A DNA stretch of 64,000 bases from Streptomyces lanatus (GTDB lineage: Bacteria > Actinomycetota > Actinomycetes > Streptomycetales > Streptomycetaceae). The position numbers were made by a program, and so were the translations under genes. Positions 52,549 to 63,780 of this stretch are shown piece after piece. The first letter of the stretch is position 1. Each line of letters starts with the position of its first letter. The stretch is from positions 808,742 through 872,741 of the forward strand of contig NZ_BNBM01000001.1 of assembly GCF_014655715.1 (NCBI RefSeq), written 5' to 3'. A model generated the notes under the pieces. The model was not told the origin of the DNA and did not search any database. It was given only the letters and a program-made list of their open reading frames with translations.

Positions 52549-53511
52549 ATGTCGACGACGACGCGCGACCTCGCGCGCCCCGCCCCGGCGAAGGCCTCAT
52601 CGGCCAAGCCGCGGCGGGGTCTGCGGGGCAGCCCCACGCTCAACTTCTGGCTCTTCACCGGGCCGTTCCTGATCGGTCTGGCGATCTTCGTCTACGCGCC
52701 GATCCTCTGGAGCCTCTGGCTCAGCTTCTTCGAGGCCCGCTTCACCGTCACGCCCGACAAGTTCGTCGGGTTCGACAACTACACCTACATGCTGACGAAC
52801 GACGACTTCGTCGGCTCCCTCGGCACCTTCACCGTCTTCGCCGCCTTCATCGTGCCCACCACCTGGGCGCTGTCGCTGGGTCTGGCGCTGCTGGTGAACC
52901 GGATGCGGTTCATGCGGGCGTTCTTCCGCTCGGTCTTCTTCCTGCCAACCGCGTGCAGCTATGTCGCCGCCGCGCTGATCTGGAAGATGTCCATCTTCAG
53001 CGGTGTCCGGTTCGGCCTGATGAACACGGTCCTCGGCTGGTTCGGCATCGACAACATCGCCTGGCTGATCGACCCCAACCCGCCCTGGTACTGGCTGGTC
53101 ATCGTGACCGCCCGACTGTGGCTCCAGTCCGGCTTCTACATGATCCTGTTCATCGCGGCCCTGCAGAACATCCCGGACGAGCTGTACGAGGCCGCCGCCC
53201 TCGACGGCGCCAAGCCGGGCTGGCAGACCTTCCGTCACATCACCCTGCCCCAGCTGCGCGCCACGTCCACCGCGGTGATCCTGCTGCTGCTCATCGCCGC
53301 CTACCAGGCCTTCGACGAGTTCTTCAACCTGCTGTCCAAGACCACCTGGGGCCGCCCGCCCCTGGTCGAGCTGTACTACAAGGCCCTCGGCGAGAGTCAG
53401 GACTACGGCGCCGGCAGCGCGGGAGCGCTCATCCTGACCGTGCTGATCTGTGCCGTGACCCTGCTCCAGGGCAAGATCATGGGCTTTGGAAGGGGGGACG
53501 AGTCCAAGTGA
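52549..53511 (+). CDS. Sugar ABC transporter permease 1 (MalF/UgpA type)
   Basis: 320 aa with six helices after a 35-residue cytoplasmic tail. The EAA loop is LYEAAALDGAKPGWQTFRHI. Start ATG at 52549, 20 bases after the binding-protein stop; the stop overlaps the next gene as GTGA. Confidence 0.92.
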   Translation: MSTTTRDLARPAPAKASSAKPRRGLRGSPTLNFWLFTGPFLIGLAIFVYAPILWSLWLSFFEARFTVTPDKFVGFDNYTYMLTNDDFVGSLGTFTVFAAFIVPTTWALSLGLALLVNRMRFMRAFFRSVFFLPTACSYVAAALIWKMSIFSGVRFGLMNTVLGWFGIDNIAWLIDPNPPWYWLVIVTARLWLQSGFYMILFIAALQNIPDELYEAAALDGAKPGWQTFRHITLPQLRATSTAVILLLLIAAYQAFDEFFNLLSKTTWGRPPLVELYYKALGESQDYGAGSAGALILTVLICAVTLLQGKIMGFGRGDESK

Positions 53512-54404
53512 CCACGACCACGCCTCAGGTGCGCAAGTCCGCGCCGAAGCCGGGCAAGCCCCGTCGCGTCAGAAGCGGTGGCGGCGTGATGAGCTCCACC
53601 GGCCTCTACATCGCCACCGGCGTCGCCGCCGTCCTCTTCCTGATCCCGTTCTACGTCCTGCTGCGCAACGCCCTCTCCACCGATGCCGCGATCACCGGGG
53701 AGAACTGGCAGATCTTCCCCACGGACATCCAGTGGGGCAACATCGGCGAGCTCTTCTCGGACGAGACGGTCCCCTTCGCCCGGTCCCTGTGGAACTCGGC
53801 CGTCGTGGCCACCCTGCACACGGTCGGCGTCCTGTTGGTCTGCTCCCTCGCGGGCTACGGTCTGGCCCGCATTCCGTACAAGCACGCCAACAAGGTCTTC
53901 TACGCCGTCCTCGGCACCCTGATGGTGCCGACCGCGGTCACCTTCGTACCGAGCTTCGTGCTGGTCTCCTCGCTGGGCTGGGTGGACACCTACCGTGGTC
54001 TCATCATTCCGGGCCTGTTCAGTGGTTTCACCTGCTTCCTGTTCCGGCAGTACTTCCTTGGGTTCCCCAAGGAGCTGGAGGAGGCGGCACGCATGGACGG
54101 CCTGGGCTACTGGGGCGCGTACTGGCGTGTCGTCGTGCCGAACTCGCTGAACTTCTTCGCGGCGATGGCGACCATCACCTTCATCAACGGCTGGAACTCC
54201 TTCCTGTGGCCGCTGGTCATCGGCCAGGACCCGAGTTCGTGGACCGTCCAGGTCGCGCTCTCCAGCTATATGACCAACCAGACCGTCGTCTTCCACATGA
54301 TCTTCATGGCCACGGCCATTTCCATCCTGCCCCTGGTGTTCGTGTTCCTCTTCCTCCAGCGCTGGCTGGTCCAGGGGATCGCACAGACCGGCATCAAGGG
54401 CTGA
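53508..54404 (+). CDS. Sugar ABC transporter permease 2 (MalG/UgpE type)
   Basis: 298 aa with six helices. The GTG start overlaps the previous stop, with GGGGGGA ten bases upstream. The EAA loop is LEEAARMDGLGYWGAYWRVV. The residues between the start and the first helix (KSAPKPGKPRRVRSG) are basic and cytoplasmic. It is followed at 28 bases by the beta-galactosidase gene, so import and hydrolysis are co-expressed. Confidence 0.92.
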   Translation: MTTTTPQVRKSAPKPGKPRRVRSGGGVMSSTGLYIATGVAAVLFLIPFYVLLRNALSTDAAITGENWQIFPTDIQWGNIGELFSDETVPFARSLWNSAVVATLHTVGVLLVCSLAGYGLARIPYKHANKVFYAVLGTLMVPTAVTFVPSFVLVSSLGWVDTYRGLIIPGLFSGFTCFLFRQYFLGFPKELEEAARMDGLGYWGAYWRVVVPNSLNFFAAMATITFINGWNSFLWPLVIGQDPSSWTVQVALSSYMTNQTVVFHMIFMATAISILPLVFVFLFLQRWLVQGIAQTGIKG

Positions 54405-57305
<2,901 letters not shown>

Positions 57306-57317
57306 GCAGAATCATCA

Positions 57318-57349
57318 GCGGCCGGTCGGCGATCATGCCGACCGGCCGC
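57318..57349 (+). terminator. Terminator after the beta-galactosidase operon
   Basis: GCGGCCGGTCGGC-GATCAT-GCCGACCGGCCGC, a perfect 13-bp stem with a 6-base loop, starting 12 bases past the stop. Confidence 0.85.
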
Positions 57350-57382
57350 AACTCATGTGTGCCCGAAGGGAGTTGATGCCAC

Positions 57383-58378
57383 TTGAATGGCAGTATCGAG
57401 GTTCGCGGACTGTCCCGGACCTTCCACACCACCGTCCGCCGCCCCGGCTTCGGGGGCGCGTTGCGTTCCCTGGTCAACCCGGAGAAGGTCACCAAAGAGG
57501 CCGTCACCGACGTGACGTTCTCCGTCGCCGCCGGTGAACTCCTCGCCCTGCTCGGCCCGAACGGCGCGGGCAAGTCCACCACCATCAAGATGCTCACCGG
57601 CATCCTCACACCGACCGCGGGCGAGGCGCGGGTCGCGGGTGTGGTGCCGTACGAGGAGCGCGAGCGCAACGCCCGCAACATAGGCGCCGTGTTCGGGCAG
57701 CGCACCCAGCTGTGGTGGGATCTGCCGGTCCGTGAGTCGTTCGCGATCCTGCGCGACATCTACGAGGTCCCGAAGCCCGAACACACCGCCCGCCTCCAGG
57801 AGTTCGACGACCTCCTGGACCTGTCCTCCTTCTGGGACACCCGGGTCCGCCATCTCTCCCTCGGCCAGCGCGTGCGCTCCGACCTGGCCGCCGCGCTGCT
57901 GCACGACCCGCCGGTCGTCTTCCTGGACGAGCCGACCATCGGCATGGACGTGGTGGTGAAGGAGCAGGTGCGGGAGTTCCTGCGGCACCAGGTGGAGGAG
58001 CGCGGCCGTACGGTCCTGCTGACCACGCATGACATGACGGAGGTGGAGCGGCTCGCCGAGCGGGTGGTGCTGATCAACAACGGGCGGCTGGTGCTGGACG
58101 GCACGCTCGACGAGATCCGCCGCGAGTTCGGCTCGACCTGGCAGGTGCGGGTGACGCTGGCCGATCCGCACACCGAGATCGGCCCGCTGCCGGGCATCGC
58201 GCTGCTGCGCCGCGAGGGTCCGCAGGCGGTCTTCGGGCCGGACGGTCCCGACGCGCCGACCGTGCACCAGGCGCTGAAGCGGGTCATCGAACGGTACGAG
58301 GTGACGGACCTGGCGCTGGACGAGGCGGACCTGGAGGACGTGATGCGGGCCGCGTACGTCCATGCCGAGGGGGTCTGA
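57383..58378 (+). CDS. ABC-2 exporter ATP-binding protein
   Basis: 331 aa. Walker A GPNGAGKST, a variant signature LSLGQRVRSDL (in place of LSGGQ) and Walker B VVFLDEPTIGMD, followed by an exporter-type C-terminal domain. The sequence GQRTQLWWDLPVRESFAILR is typical of ATPases paired with ABC2_membrane_6 (DUF990) permeases. TTG start, with GGGAG about ten bases upstream. The next gene begins just after its stop. The substrate is unknown. Confidence 0.9.
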   Translation: MNGSIEVRGLSRTFHTTVRRPGFGGALRSLVNPEKVTKEAVTDVTFSVAAGELLALLGPNGAGKSTTIKMLTGILTPTAGEARVAGVVPYEERERNARNIGAVFGQRTQLWWDLPVRESFAILRDIYEVPKPEHTARLQEFDDLLDLSSFWDTRVRHLSLGQRVRSDLAAALLHDPPVVFLDEPTIGMDVVVKEQVREFLRHQVEERGRTVLLTTHDMTEVERLAERVVLINNGRLVLDGTLDEIRREFGSTWQVRVTLADPHTEIGPLPGIALLRREGPQAVFGPDGPDAPTVHQALKRVIERYEVTDLALDEADLEDVMRAAYVHAEGV

Positions 58379-58379
58379 C

Positions 58380-59183
58380 ATGGCCGTACTGCACGGCTGG
58401 CGGGCCGCCCGCGTCACCCCGCTCGGGGAGCTGCACACGCCACCCCGGATGACCGCCGTCCTGCTCCGGCTGACCGTCCAGGTGGTCCTGGTGGCGTCCC
58501 TGTGGCGCGGCCTGTACGCCCACACCGGCACGACCGCCGGACTGACCCGCGACCAGGCGGTGACGTACGCAGTCCTGGCCGTACTGGCCTCCCGGCTGCG
58601 GGAGTTGGACCAGTACGCGGGCCGGGACACGGTACTGCAGCACATGCACTTCGGCACGATCGTCTACTGGTATCTGCGCCCGCTGCCGCCCCGCCGGTAC
58701 TACGCCCTGCGCGCGCTGGGCGAGCAGCTGTACGGGCTGGCGTGGGCCCTGTTCGGATACGCGGTGTGCCTGGCCGCGGGGGTGGTGGCACCGCCGGAGT
58801 CGGCGGCCACGGCGGGGGTGTTCCTGCTGAGCATGCTGCTGGGGCAGTGGGTCCTGTACTACGTCATGCTCCTGCTGGACCAGATGTGCTTCTTCACCCT
58901 CCGCAACAACTCCGCGATGCTGATCCTGATCTTCGCGCAGAACCTGATGTCCGGGGTGTACGCGCCGCTGTGGTTCTTCCCGGACTGGTTCATCACGCTG
59001 AGCGGCGTCCTGCCCTTCCAGGCGACGCTGAACGTACCGCTGTCGATCTACGTCGGCCGGATCCAACTGTCCGACGCGGGCGCCCAGTTGGCGGTCCAGG
59101 CGGCCTGGGTGCTGGCGCTGGCCCTGGTCACCCGCCAGGTGTGGCGGCGGGCAGCTCGACGCGTGATCTCGCAGGGAGGCTGA
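58380..59183 (+). CDS. ABC-2 exporter permease 1 (DUF990/ABC2_membrane_6)
   Basis: 267 aa, six helices. The family signature is LILIFAQNLMSGVYAPLWFF, a re-entrant Pro/Trp-rich region. Its ATG overlaps the ATPase stop codon by one or two bases (TGACATG arrangement), so the three exporter genes are one operon. Two different permeases form the membrane channel. Confidence 0.88.
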   Translation: MAVLHGWRAARVTPLGELHTPPRMTAVLLRLTVQVVLVASLWRGLYAHTGTTAGLTRDQAVTYAVLAVLASRLRELDQYAGRDTVLQHMHFGTIVYWYLRPLPPRRYYALRALGEQLYGLAWALFGYAVCLAAGVVAPPESAATAGVFLLSMLLGQWVLYYVMLLLDQMCFFTLRNNSAMLILIFAQNLMSGVYAPLWFFPDWFITLSGVLPFQATLNVPLSIYVGRIQLSDAGAQLAVQAAWVLALALVTRQVWRRAARRVISQGG

Positions 59184-59184
59184 G

Positions 59185-59985
59185 ATGTCGCTGAAGGCTC
59201 TGCGCATCGTCTGGCGTGTCTCGCTGCTCAATATCCGCGCCTCGATGGAGTACCGCACCGAGTTCCTGCTGAACATCGCGATCGGCGCGATCTGGCAGAT
59301 GTCGGTGATCGTGTTCGCCACGGTGCTGCTGGCCCGGTTCACCGGGATGGGCGGCTGGGACAGCTCGGACGTCCTGCTGATCCCGGCGATCCGGATGCTC
59401 GCTCACGGGCTGTTCGTCCTGCTCCTGGGCCGTGTGCACTTCATCGGCCACCAGGTCCAGGAGGGCCGGATCGACATCTATCTCCTGCGCCCGATGCCGG
59501 TGCACCGCCAGGTGCAGCTCGCGTACTTCCCGACCAACGCGATCGGCGACCTGACGGTCGCGGCGGGCCTGATGGCGGGCGCGCTCGGCCGCAGCACCCT
59601 GGACTGGTCGGCGGGCCGCGTCTCCTATCTGATCGCCGCGGTCATCGGCGGCATGCTGCTGGAAGCGGCCCTGTTCACGGGCGTGGCCGCCGCGTGTCTG
59701 CGCTATCCGGCCGCCGACTACTGGGGCCGCTGGCTGGAGGAGCTCCTCGGCACCTTCGGCAGCTACCCGCTGAACGTCCTCCCGAAGGCGGTCGGCGGCT
59801 TCCTCACCTTCGCCCTCCCGCTCGCCTTCGTCGCGTACTTCCCGGCCGCGGTCCTCACCGGCCACGACACCGCGGTTCCGTACTGGCTGGCGGCGGCATC
59901 GCCCCTACTGGGGCTGGTGGCGTATCTGGGGGCGCGGGGGATGTGGCGGTGGGCGTTGGGGCACTATACGGGGGTGAACGGGTGA
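59185..59985 (+). CDS. ABC-2 exporter permease 2 (DUF990/ABC2_membrane_6)
   Basis: 266 aa, six helices, related to its neighbour. The N-terminal family motif is RASMEYRTEFLLNIAIGAIW; near the C-terminus PLNVLPKAVGGFLTFALPLA and YFPAAVL resemble EcsB/YhaP-type permeases. GGGAGG lies five bases before the ATG. It ends seven bases from the convergent MFS gene. Confidence 0.88.
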   Translation: MSLKALRIVWRVSLLNIRASMEYRTEFLLNIAIGAIWQMSVIVFATVLLARFTGMGGWDSSDVLLIPAIRMLAHGLFVLLLGRVHFIGHQVQEGRIDIYLLRPMPVHRQVQLAYFPTNAIGDLTVAAGLMAGALGRSTLDWSAGRVSYLIAAVIGGMLLEAALFTGVAAACLRYPAADYWGRWLEELLGTFGSYPLNVLPKAVGGFLTFALPLAFVAYFPAAVLTGHDTAVPYWLAAASPLLGLVAYLGARGMWRWALGHYTGVNG

Positions 59986-59992
59986 CCGATGG

Positions 59993-61267
59993 TCAGGTAC
60001 GGCGCCCCGAGCTCCATATCGGCGTGAAGAGCGCGGCGACCGCGATCAGCACACAGCCCGCGCCCGCGAGCAGGGCGACGGGCGCCGTGCCGTGGTGTTC
60101 GGCGGCCCAGGTGAGGACGGCCGCGCCGATCGGGGCCGCCGAGTACTGGAGCGTCCAGTAGGCGGAGGTGACACGGCCGAGGAGGGGTTCCGGGGTGACC
60201 TCCTGGCGCAGTGACATGGAGCAGGTGCCCGCGATGCCGACGCAGGCGAGGAAGGCGGCGGTCAGGGCCGCGACGACGGGCACATCTCCGGCCCAGCCGA
60301 GCCCGGCGAAGGCGAGCCCGCACACCGCGACCGCTCCGGTCCAGGTCGGCCCGAAGCCGAGCCCACGGCGGACCCGGGCCACCAGCAGGGCACCGGTGAT
60401 GGTGCCGAGCGCGCCGACGGCCATGACGACGCCGACCGTGCCGTCGTCATGGCCGAGGTCGTGCTTGAGGTGGTAGATGACCAGGTCGTTCAGGCCGAGG
60501 GTGAGGAAGCTGAACACGAACAGCAGGGCCGTCAGGGAACGCAGCACAGGGTGGCCGTAGAGGAAGGACATGCCGGTGCGCAGGTCCCGCCACAGCCCCG
60601 ACCGCTCGGTGGGCTCACCGGTCCGTTCCCGCAGTCGTACGAAGGCCAGACAGGCGGCGGAGACACCGAAGCTGGCGGCGTCCACGCCGACGGCCGTGGC
60701 CGGGCCGGACCAGGCGGCGACGAGCCCGGCGCACAGTGGCCCGAGCACGCCGGCCGCGGCGGCGGTGGCGTTGAGCCGGCCGTTCGCCTCGGTGAGGCGG
60801 TCGGTGCCGACCAGTCCGCGCACGACGGTGACATAGCCGACGGCGAACAGCATGCCGAGGGCCTCGCACAGCGGCAGGACGACATAGAGCAGCCAGATCC
60901 GCGGGCCGAACAGCCAGACCAGCGGGACGAGTCCGTACAGCACCAGGCGCACGAGATCGCAGATGATGAGCAGCCTGCGCCGGTCGACGCGGTCCACGAC
61001 GGTCCCGGCGAACACCGCCGCGAGCACCGCCGCCGCCCCGCCGACCGCCGTGAGCAGGCCCATGCGGGCGAGTGAGCCCGTGGCCTGGAGCACCAGCAGG
61101 GGCAGGGCGATCAGCGCGAAGGAGTCACCGAGCACGGAGAGGGTCTGCGCGACCCAGAAGATCCCGAAGTCCCGCTGCCGCCACAGGGGGCGGGCCGGGT
61201 CGCCGGGCGGTGCGGGAGGCCTGCGTCCGCCGGGCGCCTTCTCGCGCCGCGCCTCCTCGTGTGTCAT
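59993..61267 (-). CDS. MFS transporter 2 of the ArsR operon
   Basis: 424 aa, 12 helices, MFS_3 (macrolide-efflux-like) branch: QTLSVLGDSFALIALPLLVL in helix 1 and DRVDRRRLLIICDLVRLVLY for the loop 2-3 motif. The ATG at 61267 has GGGGAG just upstream. It follows the first MFS gene after 32 bases. Two similar exporters in one operon could act on different compounds or as a pair; substrates unknown. Confidence 0.88.
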   Translation of the reverse strand: MTHEEARREKAPGGRRPPAPPGDPARPLWRQRDFGIFWVAQTLSVLGDSFALIALPLLVLQATGSLARMGLLTAVGGAAAVLAAVFAGTVVDRVDRRRLLIICDLVRLVLYGLVPLVWLFGPRIWLLYVVLPLCEALGMLFAVGYVTVVRGLVGTDRLTEANGRLNATAAAAGVLGPLCAGLVAAWSGPATAVGVDAASFGVSAACLAFVRLRERTGEPTERSGLWRDLRTGMSFLYGHPVLRSLTALLFVFSFLTLGLNDLVIYHLKHDLGHDDGTVGVVMAVGALGTITGALLVARVRRGLGFGPTWTGAVAVCGLAFAGLGWAGDVPVVAALTAAFLACVGIAGTCSMSLRQEVTPEPLLGRVTSAYWTLQYSAAPIGAAVLTWAAEHHGTAPVALLAGAGCVLIAVAALFTPIWSSGRRT

Positions 61268-61299
61268 CCGCTCCCCGTCGGCTCGAAACCCCGGTAATC

Positions 61300-62601
61300 C
61301 TACGGGTGTTGACCGACCCGAGGAGGGCTGCGGGTCGGCTCGGAGGGCTCGATGCCCTCCAGGGAGCGGATGCCGGGTATCGGTGAGGGCAGCAGCCACA
61401 GCAGGGACAGCGCACCGCCGATCGCCGCGGTGACGAGGGTCGCGCGCAGGCCGATGCCGGTGGCGAGGACGCCTCCTACGACGGCGCCGAGCGGGCGTAC
61501 GCCGTAGTTGACGGTGCTGTAGGCCCCGGCCACGCGGCTGCGCAGGGCGTCGGGGATCACCGCGGTCTGCAGGGAGTTGAGGTTGACGTCGAACAGCATG
61601 ACGCCGAGGCCGACCAGGAAGTAGGCCGCGCCCAGGATCCCGGCGCGGGCCCAGGCGGGGCCGTCCGCGGTGGCGATGAGGGCGATGGGCGCCGGGAACA
61701 GAACGGCGCCGACGGCGATCCCGCGTCCCACGCCGATCCGCCGGGCCAGCCAGGGTGCCGCCAGCGCACCGAGCAGGGAGCCGCTGGCGCCGATGCCCAT
61801 GGCCAGCCCGATGGCGGCCGGGGAGAGTTCGAGGTCGCGGTCGGCGAAGAGCACGATCAGGCCGGTGCCGGAGACGAAGGTGAAGAAGTTGAGGGTCGTG
61901 GTGCAGGCCAGGCCGGGGCGCAGTACCGGATCCCGGAAGATGTGGGCCACGCCCTCGCGCGCGTCGCGCATCAGTGCCGTGCGGTCGGCCGTGGTGGGCG
62001 GCGGCTCGTCGACCGTGACCCGGCGCAGGAGCAACGCGGACGCCACGAAGGACAGCGCGTCGGCGACCAGGGCGACCGGCGCGGTCAGCGCCTGCACCAG
62101 CCCGCCGCCGACCGCGGGCCCGGCGACGAAGGAAGCCGAACGGGCCGCGCTTAACTTGCTGTTCGCCTCGACGTACGCCGCGCGCGGCACCAGCAGCGCG
62201 AAGAAGGGCGCCCAGGCGCAGGCGGCCACCACGCTCGCGAGGCCGGTCAGCAGAGCCACCGCGTACAACTGCCCCAGCGTCAGGGCGCCCCACGCGTAGG
62301 CGACCGGCACCGTCAGCAGCACGCCCGCCCTTACGAGATCGGTGCCGATCAGCAACCGCCGTTTGCCCGGCCTGTGTTCGACCCACGCCCCCAGCACCAG
62401 CGCGAGCAGGTTCGGCGTCCAGACCAGTGCCGTCAGCCAGGCCACCTGACCGGCCGAGGCGTCGAGCACGCCGACGGCGATCAGGGGCAGCGCCAGTTCG
62501 GAGATCCGGTCGCCGAACTGCGAGACCGCGCTGCCCGCCCAGCACCGCGCGAACCGGCGGTCCCGCCACAGGGACGTCGGGGCGAGGAGCCCGCGCCTCA
62601 T
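61300..62601 (-). CDS. MFS transporter 1 of the ArsR operon, contains a TTA codon
   Basis: 433 aa, 12 helices, same MFS_3 branch (SAVSQFGDRISELALPLIAV in helix 1). Residue 150 (EANSKLSAARSAS) is encoded by TTA at 62152-62154, the only in-frame TTA I found in the window's genes. In Streptomyces TTA is read by the bldA tRNA, so translation should be tied to development. The ATG overlaps the regulator stop (ATGA). Confidence 0.9.
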   Translation of the reverse strand: MRRGLLAPTSLWRDRRFARCWAGSAVSQFGDRISELALPLIAVGVLDASAGQVAWLTALVWTPNLLALVLGAWVEHRPGKRRLLIGTDLVRAGVLLTVPVAYAWGALTLGQLYAVALLTGLASVVAACAWAPFFALLVPRAAYVEANSKLSAARSASFVAGPAVGGGLVQALTAPVALVADALSFVASALLLRRVTVDEPPPTTADRTALMRDAREGVAHIFRDPVLRPGLACTTTLNFFTFVSGTGLIVLFADRDLELSPAAIGLAMGIGASGSLLGALAAPWLARRIGVGRGIAVGAVLFPAPIALIATADGPAWARAGILGAAYFLVGLGVMLFDVNLNSLQTAVIPDALRSRVAGAYSTVNYGVRPLGAVVGGVLATGIGLRATLVTAAIGGALSLLWLLPSPIPGIRSLEGIEPSEPTRSPPRVGQHP

Positions 62602-63203
62602 GCGTCCGCGCCCTCGCCGGCTCCCGGCGCGGCCTCCGGCAGCGCGTAGCGCAGCAGCCGTACGCCTCGGGTTCCGGGCGGTCGGGTCTCGCGGTCGCGC
62701 ATCACATACGGTGCGAGTACGGCCTCGATCGCGTCCTCGATCCCGGCGAGTTCCTCGACGGAGACCACGATCCGCGTGTTGGCCAGGCCGCCGAGTCGGC
62801 GCCAGGCCGGTTCGAGGGCGGGCTCGGTCTCCGTCGCCCAGCGCTCGGGCAGGTCGGCGGCACGGGCGAACATCTCCCAGGACAGGGCCCGCGCCGCGGA
62901 GGTGCCCTCCGCGTCCTCCGGAACCCGCAGCCGGAAGCCCCGCGCCGCCGCCTCCCAGCGCCGCTCACGCCGGTCGGTCCCGCCGTCGGCGGCATCCCTG
63001 ACCAGCCCGAAGCCCGCGAGATGCCGCAGATGCCAGCTGGTGACGGACGGTGTGGCGCCGACGTGCGGGGAGAGCTGGGTGGCCGTGGCGGGGCCCTCGC
63101 GTTGGAGGCGTTCGAGGATGGCGAGTCGCACGGGGTGCGCCAGCGCCCGCATGGCCTTCGGATCGGTGATCTCGATGTCGCCGAGGCGATTCCCGGAATC
63201 CAT
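62598..63203 (-). CDS. ArsR-type winged-helix repressor of the MFS operon
   Basis: 201 aa. The ArsR-like wHTH occupies residues 15-75 (MRALAHPVRLAILERLQREG, TPSVTSWHLRHLAGFGLVR); the C-terminal half is helical and may bind the effector. No ArsR metal Cys motif is present, so the inducer is probably organic. The ATG lies three bases from a palindrome and 8 bases from a -10-like box, consistent with a leaderless, autorepressed transcript. First gene of an operon with two exporters. Confidence 0.88.
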   Translation of the reverse strand: MDSGNRLGDIEITDPKAMRALAHPVRLAILERLQREGPATATQLSPHVGATPSVTSWHLRHLAGFGLVRDAADGGTDRRERRWEAAARGFRLRVPEDAEGTSAARALSWEMFARAADLPERWATETEPALEPAWRRLGGLANTRIVVSVEELAGIEDAIEAVLAPYVMRDRETRPPGTRGVRLLRYALPEAAPGAGEGADA

Positions 63204-63206
63204 GAC

Positions 63207-63246
63207 CTGAGAGTGTTCTCTCAGAAAGCGTGAGAGTCAACTCTCA
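63207..63246 (-). promoter_or_regulatory. Promoter with tandem operators of the ArsR-MFS operon
   Basis: CTGAGAG-TGTT-CTCTCAG (63207-63224) and TGAGAGT-CA-ACTCTCA (63231-63246) are perfect dyads sharing TGAGAG half-sites. On the minus strand TTGACT (63235-63240) and AACACT (63212-63217) are 17 bases apart, so one dyad covers the -35 and the other the -10 box. Start of transcription would fall at or near the ATG. Confidence 0.65.
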
Positions 63247-63267
63247 GACCATGCGGGAAGGCTGAGT

Positions 63268-63780
63268 TCAGTGGTCCGCGCAGCACGGCGTCGGATCGGC
63301 CACCTCGAATGGCACAAGCGTCCCGCCCACCGCGGGCATGGCGGTCAGGACAAGTTCGCCGTCCTGCCACTGCGGGCGTACATGATCACCCGTCAGGAGG
63401 CGGGTGTCCGGGGGTGGTTGGTCCGAGGTGCCGAGGACCGCTACTCGGTCGATCGCCGAGTGGGACAGGACGTCGGCGATCGTCAGGGTGCCGGTGAGGG
63501 ACGCGACGCCCGGGTAGAGCACGGCGCGGCCCATCGCGTCCGGCACCCCGGGCGCCACCTCGTGTCCCCCGGCCACCAGCCGCTCCTGGGCGGTACGCAG
63601 GAGCGACTCGGTGGGCAGGGCGAGGGAGAGGGCCACCCGCGGCCGTTCTCCCCGCACCAGGTGGGTGCAGCCGAACACGCCCTCGGGAAGGGCGAGTTCG
63701 GCCGCCAGCGTGTGGAGCAGGTGGTCGGCCGCACGGAGGTCCCGGACACCCGCGTCCACGGTCAGGACGTACGGGGTCAC
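63268..63780 (-). CDS. Hypothetical protein with C-terminal CC motif
   Basis: 170 aa, family not recognised. The GTG start at 63780 overlaps the upstream stop (GTGA), so it is translationally coupled to the probable PHP-domain gene. The sequence is alpha/beta (TPYVLTVDAGVRDLRAADHL, PRVALSLALPTESLLRTAQE) without signal or membrane helix, and ends PTPCCADH, a possible metal or redox site. It ends just before the operators of the next operon. Confidence 0.68.
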   Translation of the reverse strand: MTPYVLTVDAGVRDLRAADHLLHTLAAELALPEGVFGCTHLVRGERPRVALSLALPTESLLRTAQERLVAGGHEVAPGVPDAMGRAVLYPGVASLTGTLTIADVLSHSAIDRVAVLGTSDQPPPDTRLLTGDHVRPQWQDGELVLTAMPAVGGTLVPFEVADPTPCCADH

